DNA from: Annona cherimola
Taxonomy: Eukaryota; Streptophyta; Magnoliopsida; Magnoliales; Annonaceae
Assembly: GCA_030490835.1 (NCBI GenBank)
Contig: CM059971.1
Location: 43,510,012-43,574,011 of the forward strand
DNA: 64,000 bases
Direction of reading: 5' to 3'
A program made the translations under genes and the position numbers. Positions 32,501 to 44,863 of this stretch are shown piece by piece (position 1 is the stretch's first letter; every line of letters begins with the position of its first letter). The notes below the pieces were generated by a model. It was not told where the DNA came from. It worked only from the letters and a program-made list of their open reading frames with translations, and ran no database searches.

Positions 32501-35500
32501 AAATGGGCTTAACCCATGTCAACGAGTTCTATGCTCAAAACTTTTTGTAAAGATGGTCAACCTTAAAACATTTATATTTCATAACTCATTTGAAATATTC
32601 AAGGAAAATATTTTAAATAACAATATTTTCTAACTGTTTTGTGAATAATTTTTAAACGATAAAACGTCTTTAAAAATATTTGAAACTAAATGATTTTTCT
32701 TACAAATGCTTTTCCCATTTATGGGTTTTTATGATCAAAGGACATACAAGTTCAAGCTTTCATCTAATATCATATACTTTTATCTTCATTTCTATATGTG
32801 ATAAACTTGTATAATCCTTTGAACAGTACTCAAATCGTTTTTCAAATTAATTTATCATGTTGGCCTTCCTTAAATCCTTCTCGAACAATAGATTTTGGAA
32901 ACTCCAAAATAATCCAATATCTAGAGAACCTTTGAAACATATCATTAAAATACTTCAAAACTTTGTAATAAAACTATTCTAAAATATTTATTTTCAAATA
33001 TCATTTTAAAATCTCATTTTCCTTCAAAATAAAACTATTCTAATACATTTATTTCAAATATCATTTTAAAATCTCATTTTCCTTCAACACAACCTTTTCA
33101 GCATTTTCATTTCAATATTTTTCAAGATTAAAAGGATTTGCTTCTAACGAAGCAATTTCCAAAACAATTTAAGATTGCAAAGTAAATTCGTATAAAATTA
33201 TATTTTCAAAGGGTTGCTTGCTTACTTGCGTAGTCAACTTGTATCTTTCACTTGTACCCATTTCCTTTCCTATGCAAATGAAAAGAACCATTTTTCTCAT
33301 ATAGACATAATATTTCATGCTTGCTCATTTCTATTATTAAATTTGAATTCATCTTAGGGTTTCTAACCCATGCATATATCATAATCACTTTATTTTCCTT
33401 CATAACTCCCATAGAGGTTAATTTGGTCTCTATTTTCACATATGGATTTTTATCCCAAAAATCTTTAAAAATTCCATTCATACATCCTTATAAATATCAA
33501 TCTTATTTCTGCCCAAATCACTCTGTTTACTATTTATGATTATTGTTCATGATCACTGTTCCTAATTACTGTTCACACGGGTTATTGTTTACAGCGTGTT
33601 TGGCACTGTTCATGGTTTCAAAATTTGGCATTTTTTTAAATAAAAAAATATCATGACATAACTCTTGTTTAGTACATCATGAGATAATTCATGCATTTTG
33701 AATTAATCATGATTATCTGGGCTAAATAAATCATTTTAGCCACTTATACACATATGTGTATAAGGTTCCATAATTCATGTTTTAAGCATAAATTTGACTT
33801 AACAAATTTATTTTAATTCCTATAATATATTCCATAACATACCATGATCAACATAATCATAATTCTCATTTAAAATTTCTAAAACTTATTATTAAATTCC
33901 ATAACAGCCCTTCTCTTTTCACTATGTTCCATCTTCTTATTTATCTATTAACTCCATATACATATAATAGCATTAATTTGCTATCACTAATCCTTTATTA
34001 CACTATTTTCTAACATATATAGTAATTTGGATCACTTACACTTAGGTTTCATATTTCTTTTTGATTATTTCTCAAACTGTCCACATTTGCTGAAATCAGG
34101 TGTACTGATTTCTCTAAATCTTGATTTATAATCAAATCAAAGTATTTAACTCTGAAATTTCTATCATATATCCATAACTACATGAATTAACCTTCATAAA
34201 GATTTAAACAAGAAATATTAACATTATATATTTATTTTGGCATTTTCACTGTGCTGGACAGTGTTGTGAAATCAGGAACAGCCCTAATCACATTATTTCT
34301 AAACCATACTTATGTCATCCAAAAATAATATTTGATTTGGGTCTAATGATAATCATGATATATTATACATCATATAAAAATTTCAGGCCAAAAATCCATC
34401 TAAAAAAATTATTAAAAATCATTTACTACAGCTGATCCTGTCACCTGTTTTACCCTGTTTAAGTTAATCTTCTCGGATTTTTAATTTACAACCTGCTTTA
34501 TATTGTATGCTGAAACTTTGGTCGTTCTTTAATGATAATATAATGAGATTGTACACAAATTTTCATAGCTAAACGCCTTCGTTTACCATCTCATTCTTAT
34601 TTTGGTTTCTATCATCACATAACCTTCAGATTTAAAACAATAATTCAAGATTAACCTATTATTTTGAGGGTAATTCAAATTGTATCATTTTAAACAGTTA
34701 TTAAATCATAATTGTTTAGCATGAAATCAAAACTGAATTAAGTAACGTTCAGACTATAAAATTTTTGATTTTATGAAATTCAAAACCGAATGTGGTATAT
34801 ATATATAAACCTGTTCAGAGGAAATATTTTGCAGATTAACGTTTGACAGGTTATGAATTAAAAATCAAAACAGTATATACAAGAATCATATCAACGTCAG
34901 CAGGTTGTTTAACTTTTAGCTTATGAATTTCAAAATCAAAATAATTAGTGCATAAACTCTATCATTCAAACGTCCATATATGTTTATTTCAGAACCTAAA
35001 TTGAAAACTGAATTAAAATAAAAATGCGTCGTGAAGAAATTAAAAATGGATAAGAACCTGTTTGAAATAGTTGGAGCATTGCTTCCGTTGCTTGGTTCTG
35101 TTGGCTAGTGAAACTGACGCTGAATGCAAAACTGATCAGATGCTCCTTTTTATATTATAGCTGATAAGTTTACCATAGTTAATTGATTTTAACCCAAGGT
35201 TACCGCTTAAAATTTTCCAGCTGTTGCTTTTCTGTAATTCCAGCAATTATTTCATGCACCGAGCACCTCCTTTTTTACTGCCAGCGCTGCTTCTTCTCTT
35301 TTTCTTTTTTTTTTAAACGGCAAATTCCAACATTAGTTAATTAAATCATAACTGCCTACATACACACTTATATATTATGAAAAATTTTCTTATTAATATA
35401 TACACAATTGCTCACAAAATGTACCTTTCAGAATTTTGAAAAATTTTTCTATTTTATTTTAATTAACTAATTCATATTTGAATAAAAATCTCTTTTTTAA

Positions 35501-36392
35501 AATTTTGGAGACATGTTTTCCAAAATTTCATTCCTTCATTAAATTGGGCATATTAAAATAGACTTACTCCAAAAGTTTCATCTCAAATAGCCTTATATAT
35601 ATTAAGATATTAATTAATTAATTAATCAAAATATCAACGTAAAAACGTGCACGTGCATGGCTGTGGAATTTATTACCTTTGGCACGCTTTTTAATACATT
35701 CAAATTTTACAATTTAGTCAACTATTTTTCATAATCTGATCCGTCTAGATTAGAGAGCACATAATTTAGTACTTTCTATTAAATTTTTATGTGATTCCGA
35801 GTTATGCCTGTTTAGATCTAATGAAAACAGTGAGGATGAATATAAGCCCTTAATTAGAGCCCCTAATTGGCCAAAAATTTTCCATTTATTTTTATTTTTC
35901 CATAAGGTCCGTGAATTTAAACAGTTTCAATTTGTATCGTTCGGAATTTTGAAATTTCTTTCCGAAATATTTGTAAAAATTCATTTTCATAGCTAATCTT
36001 AGTAGGATCATAAATTATCCTCCATTTTCTTATAAATTCCAAATATAACCTTTGTAAATTTCCGCTAAGTGCACTTCGTGCCTCAACTCTTGTCAAAATT
36101 ACCAATCAATCATCTTTTCTAAATTTATAATTTAATCTCACTTTTATAAAATTGTAATTTGGTTTTTTTGTGATTAAGTTAATCCAAAGTGATGAACTTA
36201 TCACTTTCTTTTAACCACATAGTTACTATTCACATTTCAGTATTCACATTTACTATTCTTTTGAAATTATATTTCATAAGTAATTATTTGATCCTTCAAT
36301 TCCATATATTTATTTCATATAAAAGTCAATACATTACGTAAGGTTCCTGACCTTGGGGTTTCATACATGATCCTAAAATTTGGGGTTCCACA
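29581..36392 (-). repeat. element C 3' LTR with an inserted solo LTR
   Basis: TGTGG...CCACA. Without the 1781-bp insert and one TSD copy it is about 5.03 kb. The minus-strand TATAAAAA is at 35154-35147, giving U3 of about 1.24 kb and an unusually long R/U5. It differs from the 5' LTR by scattered substitutions and small indels (for example the poly-T tract near 35305 and the AATT run near 35610). Confidence 0.92.
30126..31906 (+). mobile_element. solo LTR of a copia family related to element F
   Basis: 1781 bp, TGTTAGAAA...GGGACCAACA, with a perfect TSD GAGGA at 30121-30125 and 31907-31911. The empty site is visible in the other C LTR at about 51014-51020. It carries many AAGTCGACTC/CGACTTG modules (30258-30690 and 31009-31140), TATAAAAG at 31223-31230 and two copies of the ctagagctagaatctagaag block. 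No internal coding DNA remains, so it arose by LTR-LTR recombination. Confidence 0.95.
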
Positions 36393-36934
36393 ATCCTCCA
36401 TCCCTTATAATAGGTTTCGTCCCGAAACCGACTACACTTCAAACAAGTGGGGGTATTTCCTCTTGACTTCCTCTCAAAGTTTTCAAGTAGCTTCGATTTC
36501 TGTATATCGGTTCTATTGGATTTTGGCATACTCAATCTCTTGATTTCGAAGCTTCTTTACTTTGTGGTCTAAAATTCTAATTGGTCTTTCTTCATAATTT
36601 AAGTGGTCTGGAATTGGAAAAAAATTTTCAATACTTCAAATGGCCTTATGTATCTTGGGTTGAATTTACTCCTTTTTCCAAATCTCGTGGTCTCTTTTAA
36701 ATGACATTACTATCACAAATATATGATCTCCAACATGAAATTTTAAGTGTTTTTTCTTACAATTGGTATAACTTTTCTGTCGACTTTGAGTCGTGACTAT
36801 GTATTGACAGATCACCTGTACCTTTTTCTGTCATTCCTCTTGATAGATCCGGGCTAGCTTTCCTTCTCCTATTTCATCTCGATTCAGTAGGGTTCGACAC
36901 TTTTGTCCATATAGGACTTCGAATGGGGTCATCT
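36393..36934 (-). pseudogene. element C PPT and integrase C-terminus/chromodomain remnant
   Basis: The PPT AAGGGATGGAGGAT (minus) abuts the 3' LTR. Moving upstream, translated pieces in more than one frame read KRKYPHLFE, EIEYAKIQ, PIRILDHKVKKLRN, LKFHVGDHIFV and MTPFEVLYGQKCR. These are the end of a chromovirus integrase, the GPF-like module and the tail in which the chromodomain sits. Several stops interrupt it. Confidence 0.8.
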
Positions 36935-37583
36935 ATATGCTTGCTTGATAACTATTGTTATATCATAAGGGCTTGACTATTTACATGGATATCTCTTAAA
37001 TTATCACTCATAATAATTTCTTTTCAAAATTAATACTCTACTGAATTTCATCATGTATATTAATCATGAATCAATCATGATTGATAACAAAATAAATGTT
37101 TTGTTTAACATTTTCATTCAACATAATTAACCTTATTAGTCGTGTACTAATCATGATTGATTGACTAAAAATATTATTTTTAGCCATCAATATATATAAT
37201 TCTATAATTCATGTTTTAAACATGAATTTAGGCTATGAAAAATTCATTTAATTCTTATCATATATAACATTCCTTGATCATAATATTGTGATTTTTAATC
37301 ACAATTTATGTCCAAAAATTTAATTTTCATTATGCTAAGAAATCATCATGTATACTAACACAATCTTATTTAAACATGATTTCTATGCAACTTCAAAAAG
37401 TCCATTAAATATAATATCCATGCCAACATCATTCTATTATCATAATTAGCATAAACATGATTTCCAAACCATCAATCATATTCATACATCCCTTCTCATT
37501 TAACACATCATTTCTCATTTATCACATCCTTTCTCATTTATCATGAAAATGATTCATAACGAAATCATATATAAACTACTTAC
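36935..37583. other. AT-rich stretch resembling element C LTR sequence
   Basis: Phrases such as ataattcatgttttaaacat and ttattttttagccatc parallel 33725-33850 of the C LTR but are clearly more diverged. It looks like a foreign or rearranged LTR fragment of a relative. No gene is seen. It ends at the TSD CTTAC of element F. Confidence 0.45.
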
Positions 37584-39162
37584 TGTTGGAAACAATAGTT
37601 AAAACAAAACAAAATTGACCAAAGCATAAGTTTTGATGATTAACAAAGTCAAATTTGAGTATAAATGATTACTAATGAATGTGTTGAATGTCTTAAGGAA
37701 TGAAATTAGCCAAGTCGATTTCCAAGTCGACTCAGACTTCGACTTAGGGTGAAGTCGATCCCGAAGTCGACTCCACATTCAACTTTAAACGGAACCTGAA
37801 GGACAAATTTGAATTTGGAAGGTGAACAGCTGAAGTCGGAGGTGAAGGCGACTCCACTTGCGACTTGGAAACCAAGTCGCAGACGAAGTCGACTCCAGTA
37901 TCGACTTGAAGATGCACAATTCCTTCCAGCGTTGATTTTGGGACAGAACATTCCGAAGTCGCAGTCGAAGTCGACTCCGGCTTGCGACTTGGGCGAAGTC
38001 GCAGACGAAGTCGACCCCAAGATCGACTTGAGGTTCTCAAAGTTCAAGACACAGGTTCAAGCTCATTTCAAGATGAAGACAACTCAAGATATGAAGACTA
38101 ATACAAAATTAAAGCAAGCAAGGTGCATGAATCAAAGACAAATTAACCATACAAGTTTTCAAGCTCTTCAAGATTCACAAGGTTTACAAAATGTGAAGCC
38201 AATCCAGAATGAAAATAATTGAAGGAAAGAAGCTAAGCAAACAAGAGGTGAATCAACAAGGATCAAACTGTTTTGGCACAAAAACTGGTCAAGTCGCATC
38301 CCAAGTCGACTCCAAGATCGACTTGAGGCCAAGTCTGAAACCAAGTCGACCCAGAACTCAGACTTGTAAACTGAAGAGCTGCCGAAGTCGCACACGAAGT
38401 CGACTCCACCTGCGACTTGGGAAAGTAACGTTCGAATTTTCGAACGTTGGAACATTTATTGCGTGCCAACCACTTGTATAACGTTCAAATTCTTCCCTCC
38501 TCTATAAATAGACACTCAAGCAAACGTGAATAGACACAAGACAGAGTCTAAAGAGAGGAAAGAAGTGCAAGCAAGAGTTCTTATTTTCTTTTCTCTAAAT
38601 TTGAGTGATCTATACACTTTCAAAGAAAGAACAAGCTTCAAAGTTGCGATTTGCTTCAACGAAACACAATCGGTTGCTCCTACAGATTCTTCCTCAAGCT
38701 GAAACTTGCTACACAAATCAGTAAAGTGTAGATCTTCCTTATTTTCACATTATTGTTTGTTTTTGGTGCTTGGTTTGAGTTTGGTGTATCAAACCAAGAC
38801 GTTGCAAGTAGAGTTGTGATTGGAGTGTAACCCATCATCTACTTGTGTCAATTGTATATGCCCCCTAGAGCTAGAATCTAGAAGAGAGCGGAGACTCTAA
38901 GTGTATTCGCGGAATACATAGTGGAACCCAAGTCACAACGGTGTGTGAGCTTGGAAGAGTGGAGTAGGGAAAGATTGCCCGAACCACTATAACTCTTGTC
39001 TCCTGCTTTTCTTTATTGCTTTCATTATCTTATTGCTCTCTATTTGTTTCAATCAAGGGGATTAAACTTTCAAGGGGTTAAGTTTTTAATTTACCAAAGA
39101 ATTTTATAAGAACCCAATTCACCCCTCCCCTCTTGGGTTTTGCCATTAACTCGGGACCAACA
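37584..39162 (+). repeat. element F 5' LTR
   Basis: 1579 bp, TGTTGGAAACAATAG...GGGACCAACA. AAGTCGACTC/CGACTTG modules lie at 37711-38034 and 38289-38421. TATAAATA is at 38503-38510. One copy of the ctagagctagaatctagaag block is at about 38866. It has two modules in block 37951-38034 and one in 38382-38421. Confidence 0.95.
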
Positions 39163-39164
39163 AG

Positions 39165-39176
39165 TGGTATCAGAGC
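39165..39176 (+). other. element F primer-binding site
   Basis: TGGTATCAGAGC, two bases after the 5' LTR; complementary to initiator tRNA-Met, usual for plant copia elements. Confidence 0.93.
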
Positions 39177-39210
39177 AGGTCTTTGAGTTAAACCAAAGAG
39201 ATCTATTTAC

Positions 39211-41029
39211 ATGGCATCCCAATCGACTTCCGTTCCCGCATTTGCCGAAGGCCAATCATTTACTAGGCCACCATTGTTTGATGGGAACAATTTTGGATAT
39301 TGGAAGCTACGTATGAAACAATTCATCATGGCTACAGATATGGACTCTTGGATTGCAATCCAAGACGGTGTGACTTTGCCTATTGATGAAAGAGCTTCCA
39401 AATGGACCGATGAGGAAGTGAAAATTGTAAAGAGCAATGCCAAGGCTATGAATTCATTATTTTGTGCTCTTACGGCCTTCGAATATGATAGAGTATCCTC
39501 TTGTTTAACTGCCAAAGAAATATGGGATACACTAACTTCTATCTATGAAGGAACCTCTCAAGTCCAAGGGACGAGGAGAAACATTTTGATTGGAGAATTG
39601 GAAAATTTTAGGATGATAGAAACTGAAAATATTTTTGAAATGTTTGCTAGATTTTCCAAGATTACTAATGCCTTGAAAGGGCTAGGAAAAGCAATTTCTG
39701 AATCTGAGCAGGTCATGAAGATTCTAAGGGCACTACCCAAATCATGGACTCCAAAAATCACGGCAATAGAAGAAGCCAAGGATCTTAACACGTTGAAGTT
39801 GGAAAATCTTATTAGCTCCTTAATGTCACATGAGCTGATCAAGAAAAGAAACGAAGATCATCACAAAGGCAAAAGAGCCATTGCCTTGAGAGCCGCACAA
39901 GACTCGGACGACACCTCATCTTCACAAAATGACGATGAAATTGCCTTACTCACAAAATGATTCAGAAAATTTGTAAGGAAAGGCAGAAATTTCAGAAATT
40001 TTAAAGAAAGAAACTCCAAAGAGAAAAAGAAAGAAACAACAAAATGCTACTGATGTGGCGGTTCGGGACACATGCAAGCCCAATGTCCAACACCCGAAGA
40101 AAACAAGGCAAAAGAGCAAAGAAAAGATCGAGGTGACAACAAAAGATTTCAAAGAAACAAAGGAAGAGGCATGTACGTGAATGAAGAAGAATCTACAACA
40201 AATAGCTCCTCAAGTGAAGAATGCGAAGCAGATTGCGCGAGAATTTGTTGCATAGCAAATATCGACATATGCTTTGCAGCCATGGAAATCTTGGAGGATC
40301 AAGCTACTTCAACGGACTGCACAAGTAGTCAAGAGGTAACCTCCAAATAGAAATCTTTTTCAAATTTTTCTACAAATGAATGTATTAAATGTGCTGAATT
40401 AGAAGAACTTCAACAAGCTTATGATTCACTATATGAAGAAATAAAGAAATTAGAAAACAAGTTTATAATGAAGAAAAGACAATGTGATGTAGTAATAATT
40501 GTAAATGGTAAACTTGCTGAAAAATTAGATAAGTTAAAAGATGAAAAGAATACCCTAGAAAATGAGTTAAAAAAACCTTAAAAATGAGAATGAATCATTA
40601 AATGAATCCCTTGCCAAGTTCTCTAATCCAGGAGAAAATGTGAAAATGTTCTTGAAAATGACAACTCAAACTTGCAAGAAAGGACTTGGATACAATACAT
40701 TTGAACAATCAAAGTCTAATGCTCCAAGAAATAATATCAAACCCATTTATACTAAACCAAAGATACAACAAGTAGTTTGGACCAAAAGACCAACTAATGA
40801 ACAAATTACCAAATGGCTCCCTATTTCTAGACTTCCGGGAGCTTGTAACTTTTGCAACAAGTTTGGACATAAGATCTATCAATGTAAAGTAAGAAAATTG
40901 CAAAACCTAGGTGCTAAATTGGTTTGGATGCCAAAAAGCATTGGGTTTATGGCTACAAAGATGGATCAACTTAAACTTCAAAGGTTAACTAACCCAAACG
41001 GACCCATAAAATGGGTACCAAAAGGATGA
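39211..41029 (+). pseudogene. element F gag with two zinc knuckles
   Basis: The ATG at 39211 starts MASQSTSVPAFAEG. The UBN2-type gag core includes FDGNNFGYWKLRMKQFI and VQGTRRNILIGELENF. A TGA at 39958 ends the first frame, but the same frame continues with a basic stretch and a CCHC knuckle (CY*CGGSGHMQAQC) holding a second TGA at about 40051, then a TAG at 40348. A coiled region (40383-40620) has a frameshift near 40575. A second knuckle CNFCNKFGHKIYQC (about 40846-40890) and the end GPIKWVPKG follow to 41029. Confidence 0.9.
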
Positions 41030-41061
41030 GCTCCACTCAACTTAATTTTTGCAGGTTTGCC

Positions 41062-42515
41062 TTAAAGCTAAGGCCAATAACGTATGGTTTATGGATAGCG
41101 GTTGCTCAAGACATATGACAGGAGAAAAAGGATTATTTCACAAGATCAACCCATGTGATGAAGGAACAGTAGCTTTTGGAAATAACGAAAAAGGTAAAAT
41201 AAAAGGTAAATGAAATGTCTATGGTATTTCAAATGCATGTATTTCAAATGTTCTATTTGTTGAAGGACTCAAACACAACCTAATGAGTATTAGTCAACTG
41301 TGTGATAAAGGATATAAAGTTGTATTTGAATCCTCTATATGTAATGTTATTGATGATGACGAGCGCATAATTTTTAGTGGCAAAAGATATGGAAATGTAT
41401 ATTTGGTTTGCCTTGATGACTTAGAAGGAAAATGTCTAATAGCCATAGAAAATGATCCATGGAAATGGCATGCAAGGCTTGGACATATAAATATGCCAAA
41501 TATTAAAACCTTATGAAAAAAGAATTTGGTACAAGGCTTACCAAAGCTCAAATATGACAAAGATAAGATTTGTAAAGCCTGCCAACTATCTAAACAACCG
41601 AAAATGCCATTTTTGACCAAACAGGAAATCTCAACAACTAGACCACTTGAATTACTACATATGGATCTTTATGGGCCATCAGACATTTTAACTCTTGGTG
41701 GGAAAAAATATGTATATGTAATCGTGGATGACTTTTCTAGATTTACTTAGATTATATTCTTAGCTAGCAAAGATGAAGTATTTTCAATGTTTGTCTCATT
41801 TTCAAATTTGGTGCAAAATGAAAAACAAAGTTCAATCATTTCCATTAGAAGTGACCATGGTGGTGAATTTGAAAATACTCGATTCATAGAATTTTGTAAT
41901 GAAAAGGGAATTCACCATACATTTTCTGCACCAAGAACTCCTCAACAAAATGGAGTTGTTAAAAGGAAAAACCGGACAATTCAAGAAATGGCTAGGACCA
42001 TGCTAAATGAGAGTAAATTATCCAAGAGATTTTGGGGTGAAGCTGTAAGTACAGCTTGTCATGTATTAAACCGAGTTACCATTAGAGCAATATTGAAAAA
42101 GACCCCATATGAACTTTGGAAAGGCAGGAAACCAAACATATCATATTTCCATACTTTTGGATGTAATTATTATGTGCTAAATAATGGAAAAACAAATCTG
42201 GAAAAACTAGATGCCAAAAGCGATGAAGCTATTTTCTTGGGTTATTCATCAAATAGCAAAACATATAGAATTTTCAACAAAAGACATCAAATAATAGAAG
42301 AGTCAATACATGTTGTCTTTGATGAATTTAACCAAACTCCGAGAAAGGAGGATGAATTAAGTGATGCAGATGATACAAAAGGAAAACAACAAGAACAACC
42401 AAAGGAAATCGAGCTCAAGCCAGAAAACTCTATGGAGGAAGAGGTAAGTGAAGGTAATGATTCCTACAAACCTCCAATTGATTTAAAGTTCAAAAATACC
42501 CATCCAATTGAGTAA
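41062..42515 (+). pseudogene. element F protease and integrase
   Basis: The copia protease has VWFMDSGCSRHMTG (Asp codon at 41094). The integrase zinc-binding part has WHARLGHINMPNIKTL and CKACQLSK (HHCC), and the catalytic core has HMDLYGPS (D), RSDHGGEFENTRF (D) and PQQNGVVKRKNRTIQ, where the usual catalytic Glu of the QNGVxE motif is Lys. Stops: TGA about 41209, TGA about 41515, TAG about 41748 (at a Trp position) and TAA at about 42513. The C-terminal part holds acidic linkers. Confidence 0.92.
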
Positions 42516-44123
42516 GTCATTGGAAATATTTATGAAGGAGTAAAAACTAGGAGATCAAAGCAAAATATTTGTGGACAATATGCATTTGTGTCAAAAATTG
42601 AACCAACTACTATTGAACAAGCTCTTAATGATGAAAGCTGGGTTATTGCAATGCAAGAAGAGCTAAATCAATTTGAAAGGAATGATGTATGACATTTAGT
42701 TCCTAGACCAAATGGTTATACCATTATTGGTACCAAATGGATATTTAGGAACAAATTGGACGAAAGCGGACTTGTAATTAGAAACAAGGCTAGATTAGTA
42801 GCCAAAGGGTATTCCCAGGAAGAAGGGATTGATTTTGAAGAATCATATGCACCTATGGCTAGATTAGAAGCCATACGCATCTTACTAGCATTTGCTTCTC
42901 ACATGAATTTCAAATTGTTTCAAATGGATGTGAAAAGCGCATTTTTGAATGGATACTTGAATGAAGAAGTATATGTTGAACAACCCCCTGGATTTGAAGA
43001 AAAGGATCAATCTAAATATGTTTATAAGCTGACCAAAGCATTATATGGACTAAAACAAACCTTAAGAGCTTGGTATGAAAGGTTAAATAGATTTTTGATT
43101 GATCATGAGTTTCAAAGAGGGAAAGTTGATACTACTTTATTCATCAAATATAAAAGTAAAAACATCTTAATTGTGCAAATCTATGTAGATGATATAATAT
43201 TTTGAGCTACTGACGAAACTTTATGCCAAGAATTTTCTAAGATCATGCAGAGCGAATTTAAAATGAGCATGATGGGAGAACTAAATTTCTTCCTTGGACT
43301 TCAAATCAAGCAATAAAACGAAGGGATATTCTTAAATCAGTCCAAGTACGTCAAAGAAATGCTAAAGAAATTTGGAATGCAAACTACAAAAGGAGCAAAT
43401 ACTCCAATGAGTTCTACAATCAAGATCGACACGGACGAAAACGGTAAATGTATCGATCAAAAGCTTTATAGAAGTATAAGATCATTGTTGTATTTAACTG
43501 CTTCTAGACCAGATATTTTGTTTAGTGTTTGTATGTGTTCTAGATTCCAAGCATGCCCTAAAGAATCACATCTATTGGCTGTAAAAAGAATTTTTAAATA
43601 TTTGATAAATACTACTAATCTTGGACTATGGTATCCAAAGGGGTCAACATTTGACTTAATCGGCTATTCGGATGCGGATTTTGCCGGCTACAAAGTAGAT
43701 AGAAAAAGTACTCGTGGAACCTGTCGATTTCTTGGAAATATGTTAGTTTCATAGTATTCAAGGAAACAAACCAGTGTTGCTTTATCTACTGCAGAAGCCG
43801 AATATATAGCCGCCGGAAGCTGTTGTGCCCAACTACTTTGGATGAAACAACAATTAAAAGATTATGGCATTGATTATTACAATATTCCTATTAGATGTGA
43901 CAACACAAGTGCCATATGTTTGACAAAGAATCTAGTATTGCATTCAAGAACCAAGCATATGGATGTAAGACATCATTTTATTCGAGAATATGTTGAAAAT
44001 CATGATATTTGTTTGGAATATGTGAAAACTGAGGAACAAGTTGCTGACATTTTCACCAAGCCATTAGCAAAGGAATCATTTTATAAAATTAGAAATAAAA
44101 TGGGAATGATTGAATTAAGTTAA
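42516..44123 (+). pseudogene. element F reverse transcriptase and RNase H
   Basis: RT begins near NDV*HLVPRP, where a TGA at about 42692 replaces the expected Trp. It continues [53 protein letters not shown] and IYVDDIIF (catalytic YVDD), followed by a TGA at 43204. RNase H contains YSDADFAG, the TAG at about 43752 at a Trp position, STAEAEYIAA, CDNTSAICL and HIDVRHHF-like HMDVRHHFIRE, ending GMIELS. Catalytic residues of both domains are still visible, but at least four stops break the frame. Confidence 0.93.
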
Positions 44124-44863
44124 GAAAAATTATATAAGAAAATCAAATCTGAAAAAGGTCAAGTCGTTGAGTCAAGTCGATTCCGGGAAAGCCAAGTCGA
44201 CTCCAGTGAAGTCGACTTGGGAGATGTGAAGTCGACTCCGCCTCTAAGGCGAAGTCGACTCCAAGGGACCGAAGTCGACTTCGCCTAGGGCAAAGTCGAC
44301 TCCGCGCGCGCGACCGTCCGCCTTCTTTCCTCTTCTTCTTCTTCTTCTTCCTCCTCTTCTTCTCACTTCTCCCGCATCCTGTCTCCTCCTCTTTCCTTGC
44401 TTCCAGCGATGAGTTTCAGGCCTTTCTCTCTCCAAAATTTCTCTGCCCTCCTTTAGCTTTCTCTCTCTCCAACTTCCGCATTTTCCCCTCTCTCTCTCTC
44501 TCCTTTTTCTCTTCTTCTTCTTCGTTTTTTTTCCGTCGTCTCCCCTCTTTCCAACGCCTCTTTCTTCTCCGGCGATTCTCCTTCTATCTCTCTATTTTTC
44601 GACACTTTCGGCAACTGCCTCACTGTCTTCCTGCTTCTCTCTCCCTTCATTTCTCTCCTCTACCTCTCTCCCTCTCAGATTCTCTCTTCTTTCCTTCTCT
44701 CCTCTCTCTGTTCTCTTCTTCTCTTTCTCTGCTTCAATTACATTGCCTCCCTCTCTCAACTTCTGTCCAAAACTCTCTGTCTTCCTCTCTCACTATCTAC
44801 ATCTCATTCTCTCTGCTCTCCCATTCAATCTCAAGCTTCTCTATTTGTCCCTATACTAAATCA
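44124..44863 (+). other. element F pol-ORF3 spacer: GTCGAC palindrome cluster and CT-rich leader
   Basis: 44158-44310 repeats the LTR motif AAGTCGACTC/GAAGTCGACTT about seven times outside the LTR. 44315-44860 is almost pure C/T with TCTTCT and TCTCTC runs, then the ATG of the extra ORF at 44864. It resembles the pyrimidine-rich 5' leaders of plant mRNAs. Confidence 0.75.

Noticed and set aside
33248..33539. Short frames on both strands duplicated at 52358-52649
   Set aside because: They lie in corresponding parts of the two element C LTRs; their conservation only reflects LTR identity.
37711..38421. CRISPR-like spaced palindromic repeats
   Set aside because: This is nuclear plant DNA, the spacing is irregular, the same motifs recur in every LTR copy, and there are no cas genes.
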